Shown: in pieces, positions 14,115 through 20,548 of the stretch
Position numbering within the stretch: the stretch's first letter is position 1
Layout of the letters: each line of letters opens with the position of its first letter
Origin: MGOM01 sp035455265
Lineage (GTDB): Bacteria > Chloroflexota > Anaerolineae > Anaerolineales > E44-bin32
DNA: 20,548 nt
Assembly: GCA_035455265.1 (NCBI GenBank)
Contig: DATIFK010000151.1
Location: 1-20,548 of the forward strand
Direction of reading: 5' to 3'
Translations under genes and position numbers: made by a program
The notes under the pieces: model-generated
What the model was told of the DNA's origin: nothing
What the model saw: only the letters and a program-made list of their open reading frames with translations
Database searches by the model: none

Positions 14115-14918
14115 ATGGATGCGGTGCTGGCAGTCGCAGCTGAAATCGTCAAGGCCCTGCTGATCCCCGGATCGGTGCCATTCCTTCTGCTGGGCATGAC
14201 GGTGGCCGTCATCCTGCTGCTGATGGACGAGTCGCGGCGAGCCCGTGGGCGAGGCCTGCTGGCGGCCCTGGTCTTGCTGTACTGGATCCTCAGCCTGCCC
14301 ATCACAGCCAAGGGCCTGGAAACGGTCCTGGCCGACGGCTACACCTCCGTCGCCGAGGCCGGCGAGGCCCAAGGCGCGCGGACCGTGGTGGTCCTGGGGG
14401 GAGGAAGCCAGACCTTCTCCCTGTCGTCGGTGGCGATCGACGTGCCCAGCGACGCCACGGCCTATCGCGTGCTCGAGGCGGATCGTCTCTACCGCCTCCT
14501 CGATCATCCGCTGCTCATCCTTTCCGGGGGCCCGCCCTCCGGAACGGCGGCGGCCGAAGGCGAAGTGATGCGCGAGCTCTTGGCGCAGCAAGGCGTTACC
14601 GCTGACCAGATGGTGACCGAGATCGAGACCGGCAATACACACGAGCAGGCCGTCGTCGTAGCTCAGCTGCTGGCCGAACGCAAGATCGAGTCCTTCATCC
14701 TGGTGACATCGCCGATCCACATGCGGCGCGCCGTCGGGGCCTTCGCTGAGCAAGGCCTGCATCCGATCCCATCCGTTTCGTCGGACGCTCGGTCCGCAGG
14801 AGCATCGGCCATGCCGTTCCTCCCCTCCGAAGAGGGCCTGCGGCGGAGTCAGAGCGCCCTGCGCGAAATCATGGCCCTGATCTACTACAGTGTTCGCGGC
14901 TGGATGGGTGCTCCCTGA
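14115..14918 (+). CDS. YdcF/ElyC-like DUF218 membrane-anchored protein
   Basis: A 267-residue protein with two hydrophobic helices (about 17-36 and 47-65) then a soluble DUF218 domain from about residue 88: RTVVVLGGGSQTF, ADRLYRLLDHPLLILSGG, ETGNTHEQAVVVAQLL, and FILVTSPIHMRRAVGAF. The order VLGGG, LSGG, E..n.T.eqa and vTs..Hm.Ra is the hallmark of the YdcF/ElyC/SanA family. ElyC acts in envelope biogenesis in E. coli; enzymatic activity for the family is poorly defined. The domain should face the outside of the membrane. It lies 30 bases after the split-barrel gene. Confidence 0.88.
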   Translation: MDAVLAVAAEIVKALLIPGSVPFLLLGMTVAVILLLMDESRRARGRGLLAALVLLYWILSLPITAKGLETVLADGYTSVAEAGEAQGARTVVVLGGGSQTFSLSSVAIDVPSDATAYRVLEADRLYRLLDHPLLILSGGPPSGTAAAEGEVMRELLAQQGVTADQMVTEIETGNTHEQAVVVAQLLAERKIESFILVTSPIHMRRAVGAFAEQGLHPIPSVSSDARSAGASAMPFLPSEEGLRRSQSALREIMALIYYSVRGWMGAP

Positions 14919-14936
14919 TCCGGCACGGAGGCGCCA

Positions 14937-15332
14937 ATGGCTGACCGGTTTACGATCTCGACCACACTCGAGGCAACCCCTCGGCGCGTCTACACCGCCT
15001 GGATGAGCTCGAAGGATCACAGCGCCTTCACCGGCGACACGGCCAAGATCGCCGCGCGCGTCGGCGGCGCCCACAGCGAGTTCTCCGGCTACATCACCGG
15101 CAAGACCCTGGAGCTGGAACCCTACCGAAGGATCGTTCAATCGTGGCGCACAACCGAGTTCCCCGACGGCAGCCCGGATTCAAGGCTCGAGCTGATCCTC
15201 GAGGACCGGAAGGGGAAGACACGTCTCACCCTGATCCACTCGGGAATCCCCGACGGCCAAGGCCCGGAGTACAACCAGGGGTGGAAGGACAACTACTTCG
15301 TGCCGATGGCGGCCTACTTCAAGGCTGAGTAG
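14937..15332 (+). CDS. SRPBCC / AHSA1-like domain protein
   Basis: A 131-residue START-like (SRPBCC) protein: FTISTTLEATPRRVYTAWMSSKDHSAFTGDTAKIAARVGG, then GYITGKTLELEPYRRIVQSWRTTEFPDGSPDSRLELILED and GWKDNYFVPMAAYFK. This is the activator-of-Hsp90-like (AHSA1) hydrophobic-cavity family, usually small ligand-binding proteins of unknown role. The ribosome site GGAGG lies just upstream of the ATG. It ends the plus-strand run, and its stop leads directly into a heptamer array. Confidence 0.9.
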   Translation: MADRFTISTTLEATPRRVYTAWMSSKDHSAFTGDTAKIAARVGGAHSEFSGYITGKTLELEPYRRIVQSWRTTEFPDGSPDSRLELILEDRKGKTRLTLIHSGIPDGQGPEYNQGWKDNYFVPMAAYFKAE

Positions 15333-15388
15333 CTGTCGACTGTCAGCCGTCAGTCATCAGTTTTCAGTCTTCAGTTCTGAGTTCTGGA
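15333..15388 (+). repeat. Heptamer array 5, TCAG type
   Basis: Eight units in 7-base phase: CTGTCGA, CTGTCAG, CCGTCAG, TCATCAG, TTTTCAG, TCTTCAG, TTCTGAG, TTCTGGA. Same orientation as array 1. Together with array 6 and the promoter it fills the 351-base gap before the BMC operon; 15389-15462 and 15519-15594 hold no recognisable feature. Confidence 0.78.
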
Positions 15389-15462
15389 CAACAGCCTCCA
15401 GCCATCAGGTCCCGGCGATCCCAGGGCTTTGGCGGTCTTCGGAACGATGGCTACCCCGTTTC

Positions 15463-15518
15463 CCAATCACCGATCGCCAATCACCGATCCACGATCTCCG
15501 GTTCCAATCTCCAATCAT
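15463..15518 (-). repeat. Heptamer array 6, GG type in reverse
   Basis: Eight units in 7-base phase: CCAATCA, CCGATCG, CCAATCA, CCGATCC, ACGATCT, CCGGTTC, CAATCTC, CAATCAT. On the minus strand these resemble the GATTGG units of array 3. Confidence 0.72.
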
Positions 15519-15594
15519 CGGTCGCTGACTGACCTTTGAAGGCGCCTCCTAGCGAGAGCCTGAAAGTGGGGGGATCCGGCGGTACCAAGGTGGA

Positions 15595-15623
15595 TTGACA
15601 TTGGGGCTGGTTTGCCCTATAGT
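15595..15623 (+). promoter_or_regulatory. Promoter of the BMC operon
   Basis: TTGACA (perfect -35, 15595-15600), a 17-base spacer and TATAGT (-10, 15618-15623): the closest match to the sigma-70 consensus seen in the window. The start site would be near 15630, giving a leader of roughly 55 bases. Confidence 0.85.
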
Positions 15624-15632
15624 GAACACACC

Positions 15633-15663
15633 TGTAATGACAACCTGTCGCAGTCATACTGAC
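15633..15663 (+). promoter_or_regulatory. Candidate GntR operator region
   Basis: Two small inverted repeats sit just downstream of the expected transcription start: TGTAATGACA at 15633-15642 (TGT/ACA arms) and GTCATACTGAC at 15653-15663 (GTCA/TGAC arms). They share a TGAC(A) half-site. The position between promoter and gntR suggests autoregulation by the adjacent regulator; there is no direct evidence of binding. Confidence 0.42.
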
Positions 15664-15683
15664 ATCAGTAGAGGACCTCGGCG

Positions 15684-16499
15684 ATGAGCGGCCAAAGCGC
15701 CGAAAAGGGCGTGCGGAGCCGCTTGCGGACTTCTGTCAACCGAAGGAGTTCGGTCCCACTTTATGTTCAGGTCAAGCAGGCGCTCGAAGGCCAGATTGAC
15801 CGCTCGGCCTGGCGGCCTGGGGACCGCATCCCGTCCGAGCCCGAGCTCTGCCGGCTGTTCGGGGTGAGCCGTCCCGTGATCCGCCAGGCGCTCCAGGAGA
15901 TGGCCTACGAAGGTTTGCTGACGCGGCGCAAAGGGTTGGGGACCTTCGTGGCCGAGCCCCGCATCACCACCCGCAGCCTGGTTCACTCCTTGGTCGGGTT
16001 CTTCCAGGAGATGGAGGCCAAAGGTCTGGCGCCGGTCACGGAGGTTCTCGAGCAGTCGATGCTTCCGGCCGGAGCCCGCGTCGGCCAGCAGCTCGACCTC
16101 GAGCCGACGACGCCGGTCATCAAGATCACCCGGCTGCGCTTCGTCGAGGGCGAGCCGGTGGTGCTGGTGACCTCGTACTTGCCCTACGAGGTCTGTCCTG
16201 AACTCTTGACCGCCGATCTCCGGCGGCAGTCGTTGTATGCGTTCCTGCGAGAAACCTACGGATTGACTCTGGCGGGAGGTCGCCGCGTGATCGAGGCCGT
16301 GCTGGCGGGAGAGCAGGATGCGGCCCACTTGCGCGTCCCGGCCGGCTCACCCTTGCTCCGACTCGAGAGCGTCAGCGTCCTGGCCGACGGCCGGCCGATG
16401 GAGTACTTCCACGGATTGTTCCGCTCGCGCTTCGAGGTCGAACTGGGCCCTGAGCGCGCCGGTGACATCCCGCCCCTTCGCTTCGAGGCAACGGCCTAG
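15684..16499 (+). CDS. GntR/HutC-family regulator of the BMC operon
   Basis: A 271-residue repressor-type regulator. Residues about 22-92 form the GntR winged helix (PLYVQVKQALEGQI, PGDRIPSEPELCRLFGVSRPVIRQAL, then the wing GLLTRRKGLGTFV). Residues about 110-260 form a UTRA ligand-binding domain (LDLEPTTPVIKITRLRF...PLLRLESVSVLADGRPMEYF), which marks the HutC subfamily. UTRA domains often bind sugar phosphates or other small anionic metabolites; a pentose phosphate would suit this locus, but that is inference. It is first in the operon, two bases before rpiB. GAGG lies nine bases before the ATG. Confidence 0.93.
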   Translation: MSGQSAEKGVRSRLRTSVNRRSSVPLYVQVKQALEGQIDRSAWRPGDRIPSEPELCRLFGVSRPVIRQALQEMAYEGLLTRRKGLGTFVAEPRITTRSLVHSLVGFFQEMEAKGLAPVTEVLEQSMLPAGARVGQQLDLEPTTPVIKITRLRFVEGEPVVLVTSYLPYEVCPELLTADLRRQSLYAFLRETYGLTLAGGRRVIEAVLAGEQDAAHLRVPAGSPLLRLESVSVLADGRPMEYFHGLFRSRFEVELGPERAGDIPPLRFEATA

Positions 16500-16501
16500 C
16501 C

Positions 16502-17218
16502 ATGGACGAGAAACGCGTTCGCGAACGAGTCCGGTCGATCGTGCTGCGCACGCTCGGTCGGCCGTCCCCGGCCTCGCCCAAGCGGCGCATCGTCAACGAA
16601 CTCGACGTGCGCGATCTGGCCTTCGGCTCGACCATCGACGTCCCCGCCGGCGCCCTGATCACACCGCTGGCGCGGCAGGTCATGATGGACCGCCACGTGA
16701 CGGCCTCGACGGCTCCATCCCGGCCCGCCGAGGCCAACCCCGTGCCGTCGGCCATCGGGCGCAAGGTCGTGGCTCTTGGATCGGATCACGCTGGCTTCGC
16801 CCTGAAGGAAGACTTGAAACCCTACTTGGCCGAACTTGGATTCGCCGTGCAGGACATCGGCACGAGCGGGCCCCAGTCTGTCGATTATCCGGACTTCGCC
16901 CTGGCAGCGGCTGAGCTCGTCGCCACAGGCCGCGCCTGGCGCGGCATCGTGGTAGACGGTGCCGGGATCGGCTCGGCTGTCGCCGCCAACAAAGTGCCGG
17001 GGGTTCGGGCCGCGCTGTGCTACGACCTGGCGACCGCCGTCAACAGCCGCGAGCACAACGACGCCAATGTCCTGACTCTCGGCGCCGGATTGATCGGCCC
17101 GGCGCTGGCGCGCCAGATCGTGAAAGCCTGGCTCGAGACGGACTTCGCCGGCGGACGGCATGCGCGCCGCGTCCAGAAGATCGTCGACATCGAGCGGCGC
17201 TACGGGAAGGGCGGGTGA
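16502..17218 (+). CDS. rpiB: RpiB-type pentose-phosphate isomerase with BMC N-terminal extension
   Basis: A 238-residue protein; normal RpiB is about 150. Residues 87-235 are the RpiB domain (GSDHAGFALKEDLKPYL at 93-109, AANKVPGVRA, SREHNDANVLTLGAG). RpiB interconverts ribose-5-phosphate and ribulose-5-phosphate. The first 85 residues are extra: an amphipathic helix (2-19) like an encapsulation peptide, then LDVRDLAFGSTIDVPAGALITPLAR at about 34-58, recalling the ITP.AR motif near the N-terminus of EutQ and other BMC accessory proteins. The E. coli catalytic Cys (CGTGVG) is replaced by D152 (DGAGIG), and the Glu used by mycobacterial RpiB is Ser. The true reaction may differ. It is six bases from deoC. 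Confidence 0.9.
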   Translation: MDEKRVRERVRSIVLRTLGRPSPASPKRRIVNELDVRDLAFGSTIDVPAGALITPLARQVMMDRHVTASTAPSRPAEANPVPSAIGRKVVALGSDHAGFALKEDLKPYLAELGFAVQDIGTSGPQSVDYPDFALAAAELVATGRAWRGIVVDGAGIGSAVAANKVPGVRAALCYDLATAVNSREHNDANVLTLGAGLIGPALARQIVKAWLETDFAGGRHARRVQKIVDIERRYGKGG

Positions 17219-17223
17219 GGCGC

Positions 17224-18087
<864 letters not shown>

Positions 18088-18100
18088 GAGTCGCCCACCG

Positions 18101-18739
18101 ATGGCCGTTGAGCTTCGCACCTATGTGTTCCTGGACAGCCTGCAGCCGCAGCATGCCGGGTTCCTCGGCACCGTGGCGCAGGGATTCCTGCCGCTGCCGC
18201 ACGATACATCGCTGTGGGTCGAGATCTCCCCGGGGATCGAGATCAATCGCATCACCGACATCGCCCTCAAGTCGACCAAGGTCCGCCCGGGGATGCAGAT
18301 CGTCGAGCGGCTGTTCGGCCTGTTGGAGGTCCATCACGAGGACCAGGCCGAAGTCCGGGCTGCCGGCGCCGCCATCCTGGCCGCTCTGGAAGTCGAAGAG
18401 TCGGCCCGCATCAAGCCCAAGATCGTCTCGAGCCAGATCATCCGCCACGTCGACGCGCACCAGGTCCAGCTCATCAACCGCCTGCGCCACGGCCACATGC
18501 TCCTGGCCGGCCAGACGCTGTACGTGCTGGAAGTCGAGCCGGCCGGCTACGCCGCCCTGGCAGCCAACGAGGCCGAGAAGGCGGCGCTGATCAACATCCT
18601 CGAAGTGCGCGCCTTCGGCTCCTTCGGGCGCGTCTACCTGGGCGGCGAGGAGCGCGACATCATGGCCGGCTACGGTGCGGCCGTCGCCGCCATCGAAGGC
18701 GTGACGGGCCGCTCCACCGAGGGCGGCCGGCGCGACTGA
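18101..18739 (+). CDS. BMC-T tandem-domain shell protein (double-stacking, gated type)
   Basis: A 212-residue protein with two fused BMC domains (about 1-100 and 105-205), forming pseudohexameric trimers in the shell facet. ELRTYVFLDSLQPQHAGFLGT, EISPGIEINRITDIALKSTKVRPG and TLYVLEVEPAGYAALAANEAEKAA match the permuted tandem type represented by CsoS1D and the Haliangium ochraceum protein Hoch_3341, which stack face to face. The pore-gating Glu-Arg pair of this type is present as E69-R70 (IVERLFG). Such proteins are thought to pass larger metabolites or cofactors through a gated pore. A TAGGAG ribosome site precedes the ATG. Confidence 0.93.
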   Translation: MAVELRTYVFLDSLQPQHAGFLGTVAQGFLPLPHDTSLWVEISPGIEINRITDIALKSTKVRPGMQIVERLFGLLEVHHEDQAEVRAAGAAILAALEVEESARIKPKIVSSQIIRHVDAHQVQLINRLRHGHMLLAGQTLYVLEVEPAGYAALAANEAEKAALINILEVRAFGSFGRVYLGGEERDIMAGYGAAVAAIEGVTGRSTEGGRRD

Positions 18740-18809
18740 GTCTTCCGGAGAGTGAGCCATGCCCGCGACGACGAAGACCACGACCACGAACACCCCAAAG
18801 GAGGGTCGA

Positions 18810-19121
18810 ATGGCCGATGAAATGGGACAGACCGAAGCGCTGGGGATGATCGAAACCAAGAGCTACCCGGCGATGGTCGAGGCGGCCGATGCCATGGTCA
18901 AGGCCGCCAAGGTCGAGCTGGTGACCTACGAAAAGACCGGTGGCGGGTTCGTCACCGCCATCGTGCGCGGCGACGTCGCCGCCGTCAAGGCGGCGGTCGA
19001 AGCTGGCGCCCGCGGGGCGGAGAAGGTTGGCGAGGTGGTCGCCATCCATGTCATCCCGCGCCCGCACCAGAACGTCGACCGCACGCTGCCGCTCGGCCGA
19101 CAGCCCGCGGCCAAGAGCTAA
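18810..19121 (+). CDS. BMC-H hexameric shell protein
   Basis: A 103-residue, single BMC domain protein forming the hexameric shell tiles. TEALGMIETKSYPAMVEAADAMVKAAKVELV and the pore loop KTGGGFVTAIVRGDVAAVKAAVEAG (K42 to about 66) are canonical of the PduA/EutM type; the end HVIPRPHQNVDRTLP is also typical. The start at 18810 is backed by a very strong AAAGGAGG five bases upstream. An in-frame ATG at 18759, with its own GGAGAG, would add a Thr-rich 17-residue leader (MPATTKTTTTNTPKEGR). It is usually the most abundant shell protein. Confidence 0.96.
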   Translation: MADEMGQTEALGMIETKSYPAMVEAADAMVKAAKVELVTYEKTGGGFVTAIVRGDVAAVKAAVEAGARGAEKVGEVVAIHVIPRPHQNVDRTLPLGRQPAAKS

Positions 19122-19137
19122 CTCCGCCTTCCGGATC

Positions 19138-19167
19138 ATCGTGCGCCGCGGCGCGCGGCGCGCCGAT
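19138..19167 (+). promoter_or_regulatory. Intercistronic hairpin between BMC-H and BMC-P genes
   Basis: GCGCCGC (19143-19149) pairs with GCGGCGC (19155-19161) around a five-base loop; ATCG/CGAT extend the stem beyond a small internal loop. There is no T-run. It could lower read-through or stabilise the BMC-H message. Confidence 0.45.
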
Positions 19168-19188
19168 GCCGAAGGCAGGGAGGTCCCG

Positions 19189-19488
19189 ATGCTCCTGGGG
19201 AAAGTCGTGGGCACGCTCGTCGCCACACGCAAGGAACCCAGCCTGGAAGGGCTCAAGTTCCTCGTGCTGCGCCAGCTCGACATCGAGGGCAAAGAGGTCG
19301 CCGGCTATCGTGTCGCGGCGGACGCCGTCGGTGCCGGCTTGGGCGAGGTCGTCCTGTACGCCACCGGCAGCTCGGCCCGCATGACCAAGCAGACGGACAA
19401 GCGCCCGTGTGACGGGGTGATCATGGCCATCGTCGACCAGCTCGAAGTCGACGGCGTGGTCACCTACGACAAGGCGGTGACCGGATGA
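19189..19488 (+). CDS. BMC-P pentameric vertex protein (EutN/CcmL family)
   Basis: A 99-residue EutN/CcmL-type protein that caps shell vertices as pentamers. MLLGKVVGTLVATRKEPSLEGLKFLVLRQLD is the family N-terminus; VAADAVGAGLGEVVLYATGSSARMT is the conserved centre, and the end VDGVVTYDK is normal. The ATG is set by GGGAGG five bases upstream. The frame continues open upstream over the BMC-H gene, but that part is a shadow. Its stop overlaps the aldehyde dehydrogenase ATG (ATGA), so those two are translationally coupled. Confidence 0.95.
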   Translation: MLLGKVVGTLVATRKEPSLEGLKFLVLRQLDIEGKEVAGYRVAADAVGAGLGEVVLYATGSSARMTKQTDKRPCDGVIMAIVDQLEVDGVVTYDKAVTG

Positions 19489-20548
19489 CCGGGCAGCCGG
19501 CGCTGGACGACGCCCGCATCGAATCGATCATCCAGCAGGTGATGACGGAGCTGCGCCAGGGCGACCGTGTGCGTCACGGCGTAGCTCCGTCGCCCGAACC
19601 TCCACCGGCCACGCCGCCTCCGGCGCCCTCGCTGCGGCACGCCGACAATCTCTTCCCGACGGTCGACGCCGCCGTCGAAGCCGCCCGCCAGGCGCATGCC
19701 CGCCTGCGGGAGATGCCGCTCGAGCTGCGCGAGCAGATGGTCTCGCACATGCGTCGCCTGCTGCGCGAGAACGCCCAGCTGCTGGCCTACGAGGCCGTGC
19801 AGGAAACGGGCATGGGGCGCTACGAGGACAAGATCCAGAAGAACCTGCTCAACGCCAGCAAGACCGCCGGCACCGAAATGCTGCAGCCGACGGCCTGGAC
19901 GGGCGACGGCGGGATGACGTTGGTCGAGTTTGCGCCCTACGGGCTCATCGGCTCGATCGTGCCGAGCACCAATCCCACCGCGACCGTCATCTGCAACGCT
20001 ATCGCCATGGTCTCGGCTGGGAACGCCGTTGTCTTCAACGCCCATCCGTCGGCCAAGGGCTGCAGCAACCACACCGTGCAGCTCCTGCAGGAGGCCATCG
20101 CCGAAGCCGGTGGGCCGGACAACCTGGTGGTGGGCGTCGCCGAACCGACCATCGAGACGGCCCAGGAAATTATGCGTCACAAGGATGTCCGGCTGCTGGC
20201 CGTCACCGGCGGTATCGGCGTGGTGCGAGCGGCCATGGCCAGCGGCAAGCGGGCCATCTGCGCCGGCCCGGGCAACCCTCCGGTGGTGGTCGACGAGACC
20301 GCCGACCTCGAGCAGGCGGGGCGGGACGTCGTCTTCGGTGGATCGTTCGACAACAACATCATCTGCACCGATGAGAAGGAAATCTTCGCCGTGGCCTCCA
20401 TCGCCGACGAGCTCAAGGCCGCCATGCTGCGCCACGGCGCGGTCGAGATTTCGCCGGCACAGACCGATTTGTTGCTGAAGGCGATCTTCGCCGAGCAGCC
20501 GACCCGGGGCCGCCACGGCACGATGAACAAAGACTTCATCGGCAAGAA
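19485..20548 (+). CDS. CoA-acylating aldehyde dehydrogenase of PduP type (partial)
   Basis: The frame starts at ATG 19485 (ATGA overlap with the BMC-P gene) and is open to the window edge: 354 codons, C-terminus missing. An amphipathic helix at residues 6-25 (LDDARIESIIQQVMTELRQ) and a Pro-rich linker (about 35-48) precede the dehydrogenase, as in encapsulated PduP/EutE enzymes. ETGMGRYEDKIQKN, PYGLIGSIVPSTNPTATVICN, TGGIGVVRAAM and the catalytic Cys294 (NNIICTDEKE) identify the CoA-dependent aldehyde dehydrogenase family. It would oxidise the acetaldehyde made by DeoC to acetyl-CoA with NAD and CoA. Downstream recycling enzymes (phosphotransacylase, alcohol dehydrogenase) lie beyond the window, if present. 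Confidence 0.95.
   Translation, partial: MTGQPALDDARIESIIQQVMTELRQGDRVRHGVAPSPEPPPATPPPAPSLRHADNLFPTVDAAVEAARQAHARLREMPLELREQMVSHMRRLLRENAQLLAYEAVQETGMGRYEDKIQKNLLNASKTAGTEMLQPTAWTGDGGMTLVEFAPYGLIGSIVPSTNPTATVICNAIAMVSAGNAVVFNAHPSAKGCSNHTVQLLQEAIAEAGGPDNLVVGVAEPTIETAQEIMRHKDVRLLAVTGGIGVVRAAMASGKRAICAGPGNPPVVVDETADLEQAGRDVVFGGSFDNNIICTDEKEIFAVASIADELKAAMLRHGAVEISPAQTDLLLKAIFAEQPTRGRHGTMNKDFIGK

Noticed and set aside
12666..15140. An 824-codon minus-strand open frame
   Set aside because: It lies antisense to four recognisable plus-strand genes; its translation is compositionally biased and has no domain motif. It is a shadow of high GC at third positions.
14937..15332. A terminator after the SRPBCC gene
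   Set aside because: No stem-loop with T-run found; the sequence goes straight into the heptamer array.
11419..15518. Heptamer arrays considered as a CRISPR array
   Set aside because: The period is 7 bases with no conserved 24-37 base repeat or unique spacers, and no cas gene is present.

Overview
The window is GC-rich, densely coded bacterial DNA. Start codons GTG and TTG are frequent, and promoters are often reduced to an extended -10 box (TGnTAnnaT). Gene content (ScpA, FabF/FabH, cyclophilin, uridine kinase, an MshA-like glycosyltransferase, an NDUFA9-like SDR, N-succinylamino acid racemase with a GNAT partner, and a sugar-phosphate type microcompartment locus) fits best with an uncultured Chloroflexota bacterium of the Anaerolineae kind. 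This placement is inference from gene content. No taxonomic marker gene is present.

Layout. 1-5515 holds housekeeping genes: a YyaL/DUF255 protein (minus, runs off the left edge, TTG start), a small VanZ-family membrane protein (plus), a zinc-ribbon membrane protein followed by scpA (minus), thioredoxin (plus), and fabF-fabH (minus, ATGA-coupled). A bidirectional hairpin separates thioredoxin from fabH. 5636-8573 is a plus-strand operon: an NDUFA9-like SDR, a GNAT acyltransferase, and an N-succinylamino acid racemase/o-succinylbenzoate synthase. 8651-11399 is minus-strand: udk, cyclophilin and VTT/DedA-like genes in tight succession, then an EamA permease. 11400-12422 holds a YbaK-type tRNA-editing protein behind a tRNA-Thr(CGT), embedded in degenerate heptamer repeat arrays. 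12423-15332 is plus-strand: a GT4 glycosyltransferase, an FMN split-barrel protein, a YdcF-like protein and an SRPBCC protein.

15333-20548 is the most notable part: a bacterial microcompartment (BMC) operon, cut by the right edge. A near-consensus promoter with inverted repeats over the start site drives a GntR/HutC regulator, then RpiB, DeoC, a tandem-domain shell protein (BMC-T), a hexamer shell protein (BMC-H), a pentamer vertex protein (BMC-P/EutN), and a CoA-acylating aldehyde dehydrogenase. RpiB plus DeoC with shell genes is the hallmark of the sugar-phosphate-utilising (SPU) BMC class, whose physiology is largely uncharacterised. All three enzymes carry N-terminal extensions resembling encapsulation peptides. 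A reasonable model is that DeoC splits deoxyribose-5-phosphate inside the shell and the dehydrogenase turns the acetaldehyde into acetyl-CoA. The role of the unusual RpiB, which has Asp where the E. coli enzyme has its catalytic Cys, is unclear.

The most unusual non-coding signal is a set of six degenerate 7-bp tandem arrays at three intergenic loci (11419-11597, 12226-12380, 15333-15518), each locus combining a TCAG-type and a GG-type array.
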